Shown: positions 63,380-64,000 of the stretch, one piece after another | Position numbering within the stretch: position 1 is the stretch's first letter | How the letters are laid out: each line of letters starts with the position of its first letter | Source of the DNA: Nocardioides iriomotensis | Lineage (GTDB): Bacteria > Actinomycetota > Actinomycetes > Propionibacteriales > Nocardioidaceae | Reading direction: 5' to 3' | DNA: 64,000 nt | Assembly (NCBI RefSeq): GCF_004168035.1 | Contig: NZ_SDPU01000020.1 | Location: 248,001 to 312,000, forward strand | Position numbers and translations under genes: made by a program | Notes under the pieces: generated by a model | Database searches by the model: none | The model's input: only the letters and a program-made list of their open reading frames with translations | Told to the model about the DNA's origin: nothing

Positions 63380-64000
63380 GACTTTCGCCGGCCGTCCCCA
63401 CCGGCCGGTGCGGTGAGGGGCCGCTCGGCCGTCGCGAGGCGACCCTTGGCGATCGCCTTCGTGAACGCGGCGTGGTCCCGCTCGTTGACGTCCGCGTAGC
63501 GTTCCGCGAACTCGGCGACGGCCCGGGTGAACGCCTCGCCCTTCCCGAGGTACGACGAGATGGCGATCGAGTCGCCCGACCGTGCGTGAGCGCGGGCCAG
63601 CGTCCAGGCGCAGAGAGCTCCGTAGTGCGCCATGGTGGTGGGATCCATCGTCTCGACGGCGGCCGACCCCTTCATGTCGCGCAGCTGCCGGACGTAGTAG
63701 TGCCGCTCGATCGCGTCCACGTCGTCCAGGTGGTTCCAGCCGAGGAAGATGTCGCCCGCCGTCTGCATGAGCCGCTGTCCCGCGACCACGCGCGCGCCGT
63801 TGTTCGCCGGTGCTCGTCTCAGGCCCGCCGTGCCGGGGACCGCGTCGGCGAGCACCGAGGCCTGGGCCTCCTTGACCTGCAGGAACAGCGGGTCGCCCTC
63901 GTCGCGGCCACGCATCAGCAGGACCCAGCACCTCGTGCCGACGCTGCCCACGCCGACGACCTTGCGTGCGACGTCGAGGAGCTCGAACCGGTCGAGGAGG
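63376..64000 (-). CDS. DUF2252 family protein, C-terminal part
   Basis: The ~207 C-terminal codons of a DUF2252 protein; the frame is open through base 64000, so the N-terminal part lies beyond the window. LLDRFELLDVARKVVGVGSVGTRCWVLLMRGRDEGDPLFLQVKEAQASVL and RQLRDMKGSA are strongly conserved in this family, which has a kinase-like (APH-related) fold but no proven activity. Translationally coupled to the MFS exporter. Confidence 0.9.
   Translation of the reverse strand, partial: LLDRFELLDVARKVVGVGSVGTRCWVLLMRGRDEGDPLFLQVKEAQASVLADAVPGTAGLRRAPANNGARVVAGQRLMQTAGDIFLGWNHLDDVDAIERHYYVRQLRDMKGSAAVETMDPTTMAHYGALCAWTLARAHARSGDSIAISSYLGKGEAFTRAVAEFAERYADVNERDHAAFTKAIAKGRLATAERPLTAPAGGDGRRKS

Overview
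The window is 64 kb of very high-GC DNA from an actinomycete of the Nocardioides / Propionibacteriales type. The support for this is the gene content (180-kDa-class NAD-glutamate dehydrogenase, Ku with a lysine-rich tail, split LigD proteins, an actinobacterial Tad locus, FtsEX beside an M23 hydrolase, an ANAKRSSFALAA tmRNA tag), the frequent GTG starts, and the many start codons placed 6-8 nt after a -10-like hexamer, as in leaderless transcripts. The genus is an inference.

Layout. 1-13.7 kb is mostly amino-acid metabolism and housekeeping: the 3' part of pruA, an Old Yellow Enzyme, a Nudix/DUF2505 pair, tryptophan 2,3-dioxygenase, the giant glutamate dehydrogenase coupled to an ABC-2 exporter, an M20 peptidase and an APH-fold kinase. 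13.7-20.3 kb has an amidase/SDR pair and a non-homologous end-joining (NHEJ) locus: Ku, a NYN-domain protein, a LigD-type ligase and a LigD-type polymerase.

20.4-43.2 kb is a fructan/sucrose island. It holds a GH68 levansucrase-type enzyme, four GH32 fructosidases (two with signal peptides, two without), a sugar ABC importer lacking its ATPase, three LacI regulators and one ROK regulator. Embedded in it is a complete Entner-Doudoroff operon (zwf-edd-eda). The likely flow is: sucrose polymerised outside the cell (GH68), fructan trimmed outside (lipoprotein GH32 and the large modular GH32), oligosaccharides imported (binding protein plus two permeases), hydrolysed inside (two cytoplasmic GH32), and hexose drained through glucose-6-phosphate dehydrogenase and the Entner-Doudoroff route. 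An identical GACAACGTTGTC palindrome lies upstream of the third LacI gene and of the lipoprotein GH32 gene, which suggests a local regulon.

43.3-47.8 kb is a Tad/Flp pilus locus (ATPase, two inner-membrane platform proteins, a small pilin-like peptide, three TadE/G-like minor proteins). 47.8-53.5 kb carries a DUF6714 protein, a GGDEF-EAL protein, a DUF6328 membrane protein, a Rho-N-like small protein, prfB and a membrane-anchored hypothetical. 53.6-60.4 kb is the conserved ftsE-ftsX-M23 hydrolase-smpB block, then a TIM-barrel amidohydrolase, a DUF885 protein and the tmRNA gene ssrA. Just after ssrA is a short segment with an excisionase-like HTH gene, bracketed by imperfect repeats of the sequence following the tmRNA 3' end; it may be the scar of an integrated element. 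The window closes with a lipoprotein, a DHA2-type MFS exporter and a DUF2252 gene that runs off the right edge.

The observations most worth following up are the nested (not tandem) domain duplication in the large GH32, the shared LacI operator, the NYN protein inside the NHEJ locus, the 53-bp repeats that make a chain of overlapping micro-ORFs before an ABC permease, the two genes that appear to start at CTG inside CTGA overlaps, and the repeats flanking the post-ssrA HTH gene. No CRISPR array, insertion sequence, rRNA or tRNA was seen.
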